Origin: Robiginitalea marina
Lineage (GTDB): Bacteria > Bacteroidota > Bacteroidia > Flavobacteriales > Flavobacteriaceae
Assembly (NCBI RefSeq): GCF_024006985.1
Contig: NZ_JAMXIB010000007.1
Coordinates: 1-64,000, forward strand
Direction: 5' to 3'
Length of the DNA stretch: 64,000 nucleotides
Both the position numbers and the translations under genes were made by a program. Under the pieces are notes generated by a model, which saw only the letters and a list, made by a program, of their open reading frames with translations, did not search any database and was not told the DNA's origin. Below are positions 1 to 7,674 of this stretch, piece after piece; position 1 is the stretch's first letter, and every line of letters starts with the position of its first letter.

Positions 1-238
1 CCGGTTTGGATCACACCGCAGGCGTAATCCAGCCAGGTTCGCTTTCCCTCGGGACAGGTTTGCAGTAGTGGTCATATTTTGGATCACGCCGCAGGGGTAC
101 TCTGCCTTTTTTTGCCGCTTCTTTCCCAACACTTTTGCAAACTACAATGGCTTGGACGATATTTGATTTTTCCAAAGTCGCCTTAAAATAGCAATTTGGG
201 GTTGTTTACCCGGCCCCGTTGGTTAATTTGACATAGCC
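1..238. other. gene-free left edge with candidate promoter
   Basis: No coding frame is supported here. Two imperfect copies of a TTTGGATCAC-type segment (near 5 and 79) are visible, meaning unknown. A candidate Bacteroidetes promoter, TTTG at 134-137 and GATATTTG at 158-165 with a 20-bp spacer, faces the DUF4198 gene at 239. Confidence 0.35.
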
Positions 239-1441
239 ATGAAAAACAAGATCCTCCTCCTCTTTGCACTACTACTGTTTTGCAGCCACGACATGTACCT
301 GAAGCCGGATAACTATTTCCTTGAACCGGACGCCCAGGCTGCCATTGAACTTTTCAACGGCACCTTCGAGAAGAGCGAGAACGTCATTGCGCGCAACCGA
401 ATGGCCGATGTGAGCCTGGTGGGTAATGGCCGCAGAATAGCGGTTGATTCCACCCAGTGGAGCGAGCGGGACAGCATCACGATACTGCGGTTTAAAACCG
501 GGCAGGCCGGCACCTGGGTCGCAGGGGTATCTACCTTTTCCCGGACCATCGAAATGACCGCTGAGGATTTCAACGGTTATCTGGAACACGACGGGGTACT
601 CGATATGCTGGAATGGCGGAGGGCCAACAACACCCTTGGCCAAAATGCCGCAGAGGAATATTCCAAGCATGTAAAAACAATTTTTCAGGTGGGGGACCAA
701 ACCTCAGACGACTGGAAGACCCCCCTGGGGTATCCGATTGAGTTTGTTCCCCTGCAAAATCCCTACGACCTGCATCCCGGCCATTCCCTGGAAGTCCAAC
801 TGCTGTGGCAGGGGAAGCCCCTGGCCAACCAACTGGTGTATGCAGGCCCTCCCACCGGTGTGCATTCGCATGAACCGGGAACGGGCCATAGCCATGAAGC
901 CTCTTCAGACCACAAGCACGAGCATGAAGCCGACCACACGCATGGCGAAACAGGGGAGCATTCTCACGAGCAGGAATCGGACCACACGCATGGCGAAACA
1001 GGGGAGCATTCTCACGAGCAGGAATCGGACCACACGCATGGGGAAGAAGGGATGCATTCTCACCAACAGGAATCGGGCCATACCCATAAGACGGCACGGG
1101 CAGAGGAATTCCCTCAGGGAGGTAGCGCAGAACAAGGCCATAGCCACCCTCTTGTCAAATCACTCAGGACGGATGCGGATGGCCTCATAAAGGTGGACCT
1201 CACGGCCGAAGGGGTCTGGTACCTTCGCACCATCTACCTGACCCCCTCTGAGAAGCCAGGCCTGACCCACGAATCGAACTGGGCCACCCTTACCTTTGCG
1301 ATAGGGGAAGGGCACAGCCACAGCCACGACGGGGACACGCACAGCCACGGGGAGGATGGGGGTATCCCTTCCTATTTCTACTGGATCGGAAGCCTGGTAC
1401 TGTTGATTGTATTGTTCTTCTGGTTCAAACGGAAAGACTGA
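239..1441 (+). CDS. His-rich DUF4198 domain protein, membrane-anchored
   Basis: A 400-residue exported protein. An N-terminal signal peptide (about 1-17) is followed by the HDMYLKPDNYFLEP start typical of DUF4198 proteins, which often sit beside nickel or cobalt uptake genes. Residues about 205-290 are extremely rich in His, Glu and Asp and contain three tandem 16-residue units of the type DHTHGETGEHSHEQES. More HSH motifs lie near 300 and 350-370. A single membrane helix (about 376-395) followed by KRKD anchors the C-terminus, so the metal-binding part should face the periplasm. It is followed without any gap by hupE, so the two are an operon. The inference is a metal-capture partner of the HupE permease. 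The metal (Ni, Co, Zn or Cu) cannot be told from sequence. Confidence 0.85.
   Translation: MKNKILLLFALLLFCSHDMYLKPDNYFLEPDAQAAIELFNGTFEKSENVIARNRMADVSLVGNGRRIAVDSTQWSERDSITILRFKTGQAGTWVAGVSTFSRTIEMTAEDFNGYLEHDGVLDMLEWRRANNTLGQNAAEEYSKHVKTIFQVGDQTSDDWKTPLGYPIEFVPLQNPYDLHPGHSLEVQLLWQGKPLANQLVYAGPPTGVHSHEPGTGHSHEASSDHKHEHEADHTHGETGEHSHEQESDHTHGETGEHSHEQESDHTHGEEGMHSHQQESGHTHKTARAEEFPQGGSAEQGHSHPLVKSLRTDADGLIKVDLTAEGVWYLRTIYLTPSEKPGLTHESNWATLTFAIGEGHSHSHDGDTHSHGEDGGIPSYFYWIGSLVLLIVLFFWFKRKD
932..1075 (+). repeat. three tandem 48-bp repeats coding His-rich units
   Basis: Units start at 932, 980 and 1028. The first two copies are identical over 48 bp and the third has several substitutions. Each encodes a 16-residue His/Glu-rich unit in frame, so copy-number change would not break the protein. 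Confidence 0.9.
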
Positions 1442-2125
1442 ATGAAAGGGCAGGCGTTAAGGCGAAGGGTATTGCCGATATTTATGCTTTGCCCCCTGGT
1501 GCTTGCTGCCCACGGGGTGAGCCCGGGGGACCAGGAAATCCTCAACAACGGGGGGCTGCTCTCCTACCTCCTGGTGGGCGCCAAACACATGGTGACCGGG
1601 TATGACCACCTGTTGTTTTTGGCGGGGGTGATCTTTTACCTCAGTGGCTTCCGGGACATTATCCGCTTTATCACCGTCTTTACCATTGGCCACAGCATTA
1701 CCCTTACCGGGGCAACCTATTTGGGGATCCGGGCCGACGAACACCTGGTGGATGCCGTAATTGCCCTGAGCGTCCTGTACAAAGGGTTTGAGAACCTGGG
1801 AGGTTTTGAGAAAATCCTGAAAGTACGGGCGCCAAACCTGTTGATGATGGTTTTTTTGTTCGGACTCATCCATGGTTTTGGCCTCTCTACCCGCCTTCAA
1901 TCTTTTGATATGGGGACTTCCCAATTCCTGGCCAAGATCCTCAGTTTCAATGTGGGGGTGGAGCTCGGGCAGGTTGCTGCCCTGATCCCAATGGTATTCC
2001 TCATTACCCGTTGGCAAAGCAAAAACAGTTACCAGGCCTTTTACAAAGCCGCCAACACCTATCTGGTGATTGCAGGGGTGGGGTTGTTTATTTACCAGCT
2101 CTACGGGTATTTCAATGCCCATTGA
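1442..2125 (+). CDS. HupE/UreJ family metal permease
   Basis: A 227-residue membrane protein of the HupE/UreJ_2 family, whose members are linked to nickel or cobalt uptake. The family signature is present: AKHMVTGYDHLLFLAGV near residue 47 and FTIGHSITLTGA near 80, with six or so hydrophobic segments after a signal-like N-terminus. The ATG at 1442 directly follows the TGA of the DUF4198 gene, which argues for translational coupling. The 3' end (1978-2125) is repeated at 5059-5206 downstream of the iorAB-like genes. Function as a divalent-metal permease is from family knowledge; substrate is not determined. Confidence 0.85.
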   Translation: MKGQALRRRVLPIFMLCPLVLAAHGVSPGDQEILNNGGLLSYLLVGAKHMVTGYDHLLFLAGVIFYLSGFRDIIRFITVFTIGHSITLTGATYLGIRADEHLVDAVIALSVLYKGFENLGGFEKILKVRAPNLLMMVFLFGLIHGFGLSTRLQSFDMGTSQFLAKILSFNVGVELGQVAALIPMVFLITRWQSKNSYQAFYKAANTYLVIAGVGLFIYQLYGYFNAH

Positions 2126-2270
2126 GCCGTCCGGGAATCCCTCCTTTTCGGATGAACCCTGGCCGGGCTGGCAGCATCAGGTGCCCATTGCTGCAAACCT
2201 TCAATTTTTGGAAGCCCCATGTGCAATCCATTCTTCTTTTTCAGTACCTTAAGGGCAAACGAGTTTTGCC

Positions 2271-2747
2271 ATGGCCAAATACACCCTAAACGTCAATGAC
2301 GAAACATATCCTGTTGAAGTTGCCGAAGGGACCTCCCTTTTGTGGGTGCTCAGGGAGCATCTTGGGCTTACCGGAACCAAGTACGGATGCGGCATTGCCC
2401 TATGCGGGGCCTGTACCCTGCACATCGACGGGCAACCCGCGAAAGCATGCATCATCCCTGTGGAAGGGGTGGCCAGCGGGCAGCGGATCCGCACCATCGA
2501 GGGCCTGTCCGAAAAGGGGGACCACCCGGTCCAGAAGGCCTGGATAGCGGCCCAGGCCCCCCAGTGCGGCTTTTGTCATTCCGGGCAGATCATGCAGGCG
2601 GTGGCCCTTTTGGAATCCAACCCCAGGCCTACGCGGGAGGAAATCAAAACTTATATGAACGGCATCCTGTGTCGGTGCGGCACCTATATGCGCATCCTGA
2701 AAGCCGTGGAAATGGCCGCAGGAACCGAAACCCATGTTGAATCCTAA
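2271..2747 (+). CDS. molybdenum hydroxylase small subunit, [2Fe-2S] protein (IorA-like)
   Basis: A 158-residue iron-sulfur subunit of a xanthine dehydrogenase/isoquinoline 1-oxidoreductase type enzyme. It has the plant-type ferredoxin cysteine set YGCGIALCGACTLHIDG plus a later Cys, and the second cluster motif CGFCHSG ... ILCRCGTYMRI, so both [2Fe-2S] clusters should form. It carries electrons away from the molybdenum site of the large subunit encoded next. It lacks its own export signal and would be co-exported with the large subunit, which has a twin-arginine leader. The gene overlaps the next one by 14 bp if the earlier ATG is used there. The substrate is unknown; family members oxidise aldehydes or N-heterocycles. 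Confidence 0.88.
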   Translation: MAKYTLNVNDETYPVEVAEGTSLLWVLREHLGLTGTKYGCGIALCGACTLHIDGQPAKACIIPVEGVASGQRIRTIEGLSEKGDHPVQKAWIAAQAPQCGFCHSGQIMQAVALLESNPRPTREEIKTYMNGILCRCGTYMRILKAVEMAAGTETHVES

Positions 2748-4929
2748 GCCCATGCCAAAGACAGCCACCCAATACAGCAGAAGGAACTTCCTGAAAACCT
2801 CGGGAGGGGTAGTGCTCTTTATCGGAGCTTCCGGGATCCTGCCCTACCTGGTTTCCTGCCGGGATACGCGGCGCATGAAGGAGGAATTTGCAAGGCATCC
2901 TATAACCGCCTGGGTGCAATTTTCCGAGGACGGGCAGATCATCATCTATAACCCTGCCGCTGAAATGGGACAGGGTTCCATGACCTCCCTGCCGGTCATC
3001 TTTGCAGAGGAGATGGATGCGGACTGGGCCCGGGTTTCGGTGGAGTTCTCCCCCCAGGAAGCCGAGATCTACGGGTCTGAGGGGTGGACCCCTGGCAGCA
3101 AGCTCATGATGACGGTCGGCAGCCGGACTACCCACAGCTACTGGCCGGTCATGAGGAAGGCGGGGGCCCAGGCCCGGTATGTGCTCCTGAGCAGTGCTGC
3201 GGGGCACTGGGAGGTGCCGCTTTCCGAACTCACCACTTCAGAAGGGGTGGTATACCATGAAAAGTCCGGAAGGAAAATAGAATACGGCCAGCTGGTACCC
3301 TTCCTGAAAATGCCGGAGGTACTTCCGGAAATCGACGAGGCCCAGATGAAAAAACCCGGGGAGTTCCGCCTGATCGGGAAGGTGCTCCCCCGAACCGAAA
3401 TCCCTGAAAAGGTGAACGGGACGGCTCTGTTTGCCCAGGATATCCGGTTACCGGGCATGGTTTACGGCGTTCTGGAAAGGGGCAACCTCCACGGGTCCAG
3501 GCCAACGCTTACCAATGAGGCGGAGATCGTTGGGATGGACGGGGTGCTGAAGGTGGTCCCGTTTGACTATGCCATAGGTGTGATTGCCCAAACCCTGGAG
3601 CAGGCCCTGTCCGCCAAAAGGAAACTCAGAATTGAATGGGGTCCTTCCCCGGCCAGCGGGTTCCATTCCCAGGAGGTTTTTGAAACCTACGCCTCAATGG
3701 CCGGGCAACCGGAGAGGGGCAGGGTCATCACCGAGGCCGGGGATGTACAACAGGCCATCAAAACGGCGGCCCGAACCTATTCCGCTGATTTCAAAAACGA
3801 CTACGTGTACCACGCCCAGATGGAACCCCTTAATGCCGTGATCCGGGTGGCGGAAGACCTGCAGAGCGCCGAGGTCTGGGTGGGCAGCCAGCAGGGCCCG
3901 GATACCAAGCTCGGGGTACCCGGTATCCTGGGGATCCCACATGAAAAGGTCGAAGTCCACCTGCAGTATCTGGGGGGAGGCTTTGGACGACGCAGCATGA
4001 ACGATTTTGTGGAGGAATGCGCCGTCCTGGCCCGGGAGGTGGCCCCCCTGCCCGTGAAGCTCATCTGGACCCGGGAGGACGATGTGGCCTACGGGGCGTT
4101 CCGCCCGCTTTCCCTCCAGCGCCTGACCGCCTCTGTGGATGCCCGGGGTACCCTCACCAGCCTTTCGCATTGCGTGGTGGGGGATGGGGGCAACCTGGTA
4201 GCCAGCGGGGTGACCAATACCCATTACGACATTCCCAACCAACTGGCCGAGTGGCGGGGGGCCTCCCATGGCATCCGCTTGAAGCACTGGCGCGCTGTCG
4301 GGCATGGGCCCAACAAATTTGCGATTGAATGTATGCTGGATGAAATAGCCCGGGACCAGCAGGCCGACCCCGTCGCCTTCCGCCGCAAACTGATGGCCAA
4401 ATCCCCCAGGGCCCTTGCCACCCTGGACAAGGCAGCAGAAATCTCGGGCTGGGGAGAACCTGTAGCCGAAGGCCGGGCTAAGGGTGTGGCTTTCGTGGAA
4501 CACGGCTCCCTGGGGACCGGGGTTTGCGAGATCTCGGTGGACCGGAATACCGGGGACATCAGGGTGCACCATTTCTGGATTGCCCTGGACGCCGGGATTC
4601 CCGTACAGCCGGACAATATCAGGGCACAAATGGAAGGCGGCATCCTCATGGGGATGAGCAGTGTACTGAAAGAGCAGATTACCATAGTGGACGGGCGGGT
4701 ACAGCAATCCAATTTCCACGACTACCCCCTGCTTCGGATGCAGGAAATCCCCGACTCCATCGAAACCGTAATCCTCCCTTCCGGGGAGCGCCCCGAAGGG
4801 GTGGGGGAAACCGCCACCCCCATGGTAGCCGGTGCCATAGCGAATGCTTTTTTAAGGCTTACGGGTAAACGCCTGCGGCACATGCCCTTTACCCCCCAGC
4901 GGGTCCTGGAGGCCCTCAGTTCCTCATAA
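2734..4929 (+). CDS. molybdopterin-binding oxidoreductase large subunit (IorB-like)
   Basis: A 731-residue molybdenum hydroxylase large subunit of the aldehyde oxidase/xanthine dehydrogenase superfamily. A twin-arginine signal (SRRNFLKTSGG, residues about 15-25) precedes a hydrophobic stretch, so the folded, cofactor-loaded enzyme is exported by Tat. The molybdopterin-contact motif GGGFGRRSMNDF lies near 415. The C-terminal EGVGETATPMVAGAIANAF contains the conserved catalytic Glu. A second ATG at 2752 (protein starting MPKTATQYS) leaves a 4-bp gap to the small subunit and is an equally good start. No maturation (XdhC) or FAD subunit gene is next to it, as is usual for the Ior-type two-subunit enzymes. 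Substrate unknown. Confidence 0.88.
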   Translation: MLNPKPMPKTATQYSRRNFLKTSGGVVLFIGASGILPYLVSCRDTRRMKEEFARHPITAWVQFSEDGQIIIYNPAAEMGQGSMTSLPVIFAEEMDADWARVSVEFSPQEAEIYGSEGWTPGSKLMMTVGSRTTHSYWPVMRKAGAQARYVLLSSAAGHWEVPLSELTTSEGVVYHEKSGRKIEYGQLVPFLKMPEVLPEIDEAQMKKPGEFRLIGKVLPRTEIPEKVNGTALFAQDIRLPGMVYGVLERGNLHGSRPTLTNEAEIVGMDGVLKVVPFDYAIGVIAQTLEQALSAKRKLRIEWGPSPASGFHSQEVFETYASMAGQPERGRVITEAGDVQQAIKTAARTYSADFKNDYVYHAQMEPLNAVIRVAEDLQSAEVWVGSQQGPDTKLGVPGILGIPHEKVEVHLQYLGGGFGRRSMNDFVEECAVLAREVAPLPVKLIWTREDDVAYGAFRPLSLQRLTASVDARGTLTSLSHCVVGDGGNLVASGVTNTHYDIPNQLAEWRGASHGIRLKHWRAVGHGPNKFAIECMLDEIARDQQADPVAFRRKLMAKSPRALATLDKAAEISGWGEPVAEGRAKGVAFVEHGSLGTGVCEISVDRNTGDIRVHHFWIALDAGIPVQPDNIRAQMEGGILMGMSSVLKEQITIVDGRVQQSNFHDYPLLRMQEIPDSIETVILPSGERPEGVGETATPMVAGAIANAFLRLTGKRLRHMPFTPQRVLEALSSS

Positions 4930-5056
4930 ATCCCTTTGGTCGATCATGGAGTGAGGTTTCCATCTGCCCCCTACCTCCCGTTGCCCCTGCAGGTTTGCTC
5001 GTCCGGCCTGTCCCCGGCCTATGGAATTTCCAATTAAGCCCGGCTCCGGGGGGATC

Positions 5057-5206
5057 GCTGCCCTGATCCCAATGGTATTCCCCATTACCCGTTGGCAAAA
5101 CAAAAACAGTTACCAGGCTTTTTACGAAACCGCCAACACCTATCTGGTGATTGCAGGGGTGGGGTTGTTTATTTACAAGCTCTACGGGTATTTGAGTGGG
5201 CATTGA
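5057..5206 (+). pseudogene. hupE 3'-end remnant (duplicated fragment)
   Basis: About 150 bp, ending in the same stop codon position, match hupE 1976-2125 with only about a dozen base differences; it encodes IPMVFPITRWQNKNSYQ and the rest of the last HupE helix. The sequence upstream of 5057 is unrelated to hupE. It is therefore a truncated copy, not a gene. With the intact copy it brackets the two molybdenum hydroxylase genes as direct repeats. Confidence 0.85.
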
Positions 5207-5376
5207 CCGGCACATTTTTTTCTTCCCGCCCAACCCGCCCCCTTCCTCAACCTACGGTCAATCCCTGAAACCTCCCTTCAGTTCACAAAAAATCACGGAT
5301 ATGCCGGGAAGAAGGCAGGGTGCCGGCCCTATGGGAGAAATCCATAGGGGAGTGGTGGAAGAATACTGCAAAATTG

Positions 5377-5384
5377 TAATTTTG
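5377..5384 (+). promoter_or_regulatory. -7 box TAATTTTG
   Basis: A perfect TAnnTTTG element ending 4 nt before the ATG at 5389. The transcript would begin at or very near the start codon. Confidence 0.5.
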
Positions 5385-5388
5385 GACC

Positions 5389-5775
5389 ATGTTCGGCCGA
5401 ATACGAAATAGCACCTTTACCAGATTCCTTTTTGGGTTGTTGGGCCTGTATTTCCTGAACATCAGTGTCGACTCCCCAGACCCCTTCCCCAATAAGGTTC
5501 CCGAGGACCTGTCCTTCAATGACCAGGAAAGTATTGTGGAGCTGATAGTGGAACAGGTGCTGGGGTTTGAGGACCTTATAAGGGAGGTTGATGACCCCGA
5601 TCCTGAAGACCACAATAGCACCATGGGATTCAAGATGCCCATTATGGTCCAGTATACATGCGATAGCGGACTATCACCAGTTCTTGTTGAAAGCAGGAAA
5701 GAGAAATTTCCTGAAAAAAATGCCCGTTTCCCCATGGGGTTTGACCCAATAGATACCCCCCCTCCCCGGATTTGA
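5389..5775 (+). CDS. hypothetical protein, Asp/Glu/Pro-rich
   Basis: 128 residues, not assigned to a named family. A short hydrophobic stretch (FLFGLLGLYFLNISV, about 13-27) could be an uncleaved signal. The rest is acidic with DPDPEDHN and VDSPDPFPNKVPEDLSFND segments and ends in a Pro-rich tail. The start is supported by a -7 box only 4 nt upstream. It is followed after 75 nt by a beta-barrel-like protein gene on the same strand. I recall similar small proteins beside such barrels in flavobacteria, but can give no function. Confidence 0.6.
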   Translation: MFGRIRNSTFTRFLFGLLGLYFLNISVDSPDPFPNKVPEDLSFNDQESIVELIVEQVLGFEDLIREVDDPDPEDHNSTMGFKMPIMVQYTCDSGLSPVLVESRKEKFPEKNARFPMGFDPIDTPPPRI

Positions 5776-5850
5776 TTTAATTTTTTGGAACCCTTATAAC
5801 CGCTATTGCCTAGTCGGTTACTTTCTCCATCTTTTTAATTCAAATCAAAA

Positions 5851-6717
5851 ATGAACTTCAAAAAGGAATTATTGCCGTTTATGGCACTGCTATGGGCAAG
5901 CGCTTCCCTGGCCCAAATTTCGAACGCGGAAAAAGACAGCCTGTATATCGTTCAGGTCGAAGACCAGGCAGGGCCTGCCAAGGTATTGCACGCGGAACCC
6001 CTTTATATCGACCTGATCCGGGACCTGGGGGCCCGGAAAGGGGAAAAGGAATGGAATATTGGCCTGGGGCTGACCGACAACCTTAGGTTCGATGCCTACG
6101 AAGCCCTGATAGAGTACGAATGGGCCCCGAGGGATCGCCTGGGGCTGGAGGTGGAATTGCCCTTCACATTTTATTCGCCTCTGAATGGCTCGCTTCGGGA
6201 TTCAATCCCGTCCAACCAGTTGAACAGCCTGAAGCTTGCAGTCCAGTGGTCTTTCTTCGTCAATGAAGCCATGGCGACCTCCATGGCCCTTGGCTATATC
6301 AATGAGTTCGAATTGTCGGACTTTCGAAATTTTGGGGACCCATGGATCAAAGGGAACGTTTACAATCCGTTTCTGGTAATCGCCAGGCGCTGGGGCAATA
6401 ACGTGCATTCCCTGATCTACACGGGCCCCATGATCGAACATAATTTCAGCACCGGGAAGTTTCTGACGGCCTTTGATATCAATACGAGTTTTCATTACAT
6501 GATAACAGGCACAAGGAACTTTATTGGAGTGGAATTCAACAAAACCCTCAGCGCCGGGGATTTCGACATGACGCTTCGTCCCCAAATGCGGTTGGGCATT
6601 GCCGACAACCTCCTGGTCGGGATTGTTGCGGGAATTCCTGTGAGCAGGGAAAACCAGCGGTTTAGTGCCTTTATGAGGCTGATCTGGGAACCCGGCCATG
6701 TGCGGGAACACCGGTAG
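5851..6717 (+). CDS. putative outer-membrane beta-barrel protein, unknown function
   Basis: 288 residues with a cleavable signal peptide (about 1-21, ending SLAQ). The mature part begins with an HAEPLYIDLIRDLGARKG segment and then consists of alternating hydrophobic and polar strands with aromatic girdle residues (ALIEYEWAPRDRLGLEVEL, VEFNKTLSAGDFDMTLRP), as expected of a small outer-membrane barrel. No catalytic motif is seen. It shares orientation with the preceding small acidic protein and the pair may be an operon. A transport or sensing role would be a guess. Confidence 0.65.
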   Translation: MNFKKELLPFMALLWASASLAQISNAEKDSLYIVQVEDQAGPAKVLHAEPLYIDLIRDLGARKGEKEWNIGLGLTDNLRFDAYEALIEYEWAPRDRLGLEVELPFTFYSPLNGSLRDSIPSNQLNSLKLAVQWSFFVNEAMATSMALGYINEFELSDFRNFGDPWIKGNVYNPFLVIARRWGNNVHSLIYTGPMIEHNFSTGKFLTAFDINTSFHYMITGTRNFIGVEFNKTLSAGDFDMTLRPQMRLGIADNLLVGIVAGIPVSRENQRFSAFMRLIWEPGHVREHR

Positions 6718-6929
6718 GTTTTGACAGGGCGCCCAAAAGGAAAAAACAATGGGGCCACAGAAACTGTGCGGGCACGACACCGTTTTTTAAAGGGCCGTGT
6801 TCCCCGCAACTGGAAATGTCCCGGGAATGCCCGATTGGATCAATCCCGTCAACGGATGGACGCGGGCAATAAGGGTATCCCATATCCCGATAATTTTGAA
6901 GGCACATCCATTGGGTCGGGGGTAAAAAC

Positions 6930-6937
6930 TATCTTTG
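6930..6937 (+). promoter_or_regulatory. -7 box TATCTTTG
   Basis: A perfect TAnnTTTG element. It overlaps the upstream TTG codon at 6935, which makes that codon untranslatable from this promoter and favours the ATG at 6959 for the YhhN gene. Confidence 0.55.
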
Positions 6938-6958
6938 AAGAAACCAAAACACCGACCC

Positions 6959-7627
6959 ATGCTCTCAAAATTCCGTCCGGTCCTGATCGGGTTGCTCGTA
7001 TTGCAGGTCGCCTCGGCCATCCTGGCGCTGGCCTATGGGGACTTCCTTTTCAAATCAGGTTCCGCCGGCCTCGGCGCGATAATCCTCTTATTGCTCTTAT
7101 CGGGCAGGTCCTTCCGTACCCCGGACCTCTGGATGGTAATCGGGGCGTTCCTCTTTTCTATTGTCGGGGATTACTTCCTGTCCCACAGGAACGGGGATAC
7201 CTTGTGGTTTGTATATGGCATTTTCTTTTTTTTCCTGGCGCACATCGGTTATTTGGCCTATTCCCTGTTCCATGGCCAAGTGGCCTGGAAGACGACCCTG
7301 GTGGTCTGCGCCGCGTACCTTATTTTCTTCTTTACCTCCCTTTATGGGGGCATTGGGGACCCCCTGCTCATGTGGGCCGCGCTGGCCTACCTCCTGGTGT
7401 CGTGCCTTTCCCTTGGGGCGGCCGTTGGCATAAAGAAAGCGGGATGGCCAAAGTTGGGTTATACCTTTGGGATTGCCCTGATCCTTTTTTCCGACACCCT
7501 CATCGCCCTGGCGGAATTCATGCAGTACAACCGGTGGGATTTTTTGATCCTCCCCACCTACTACCTGGCCCACATCGCGATTACCTGGGCCCTTTGGAAG
7601 CGATTCACTGCAGAGGAACCCGCCTGA
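6959..7627 (+). CDS. YhhN family integral membrane protein (lysoplasmalogenase-like)
   Basis: 222 residues, almost entirely hydrophobic, with about eight membrane helices. Family-typical motifs are GAFLFSIVGDYFLSH near residue 60 and ALILFSDTLIAL near 180, matching the YhhN/TMEM86 family, whose animal members hydrolyse the vinyl-ether bond of lysoplasmalogens. The ATG at 6959 was chosen over TTG 6935 because a TATCTTTG promoter box covers the latter. The gene converges on the DUF748 gene with only 47 nt between stops. Enzyme activity in this organism is inferred from the family only. Confidence 0.8.
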   Translation: MLSKFRPVLIGLLVLQVASAILALAYGDFLFKSGSAGLGAIILLLLLSGRSFRTPDLWMVIGAFLFSIVGDYFLSHRNGDTLWFVYGIFFFFLAHIGYLAYSLFHGQVAWKTTLVVCAAYLIFFFTSLYGGIGDPLLMWAALAYLLVSCLSLGAAVGIKKAGWPKLGYTFGIALILFSDTLIALAEFMQYNRWDFLILPTYYLAHIAITWALWKRFTAEEPA

Positions 7628-7674
7628 TAAAATGCGAATATCGCGGCAGTTGACCGCCTTTGAACCGTTTGGCC

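Noticed and set aside
2126-5206. Mobile element carrying the molybdenum hydroxylase genes
   Set aside because: There is no transposase, integrase or terminal inverted repeat; the flanking direct repeat is a piece of hupE, not a target-site duplication.
6721-7653. 310-codon plus-strand frame overlapping the YhhN gene
   Set aside because: Gly/Pro/Arg-rich shadow frame; the YhhN frame has membrane helices and family motifs.
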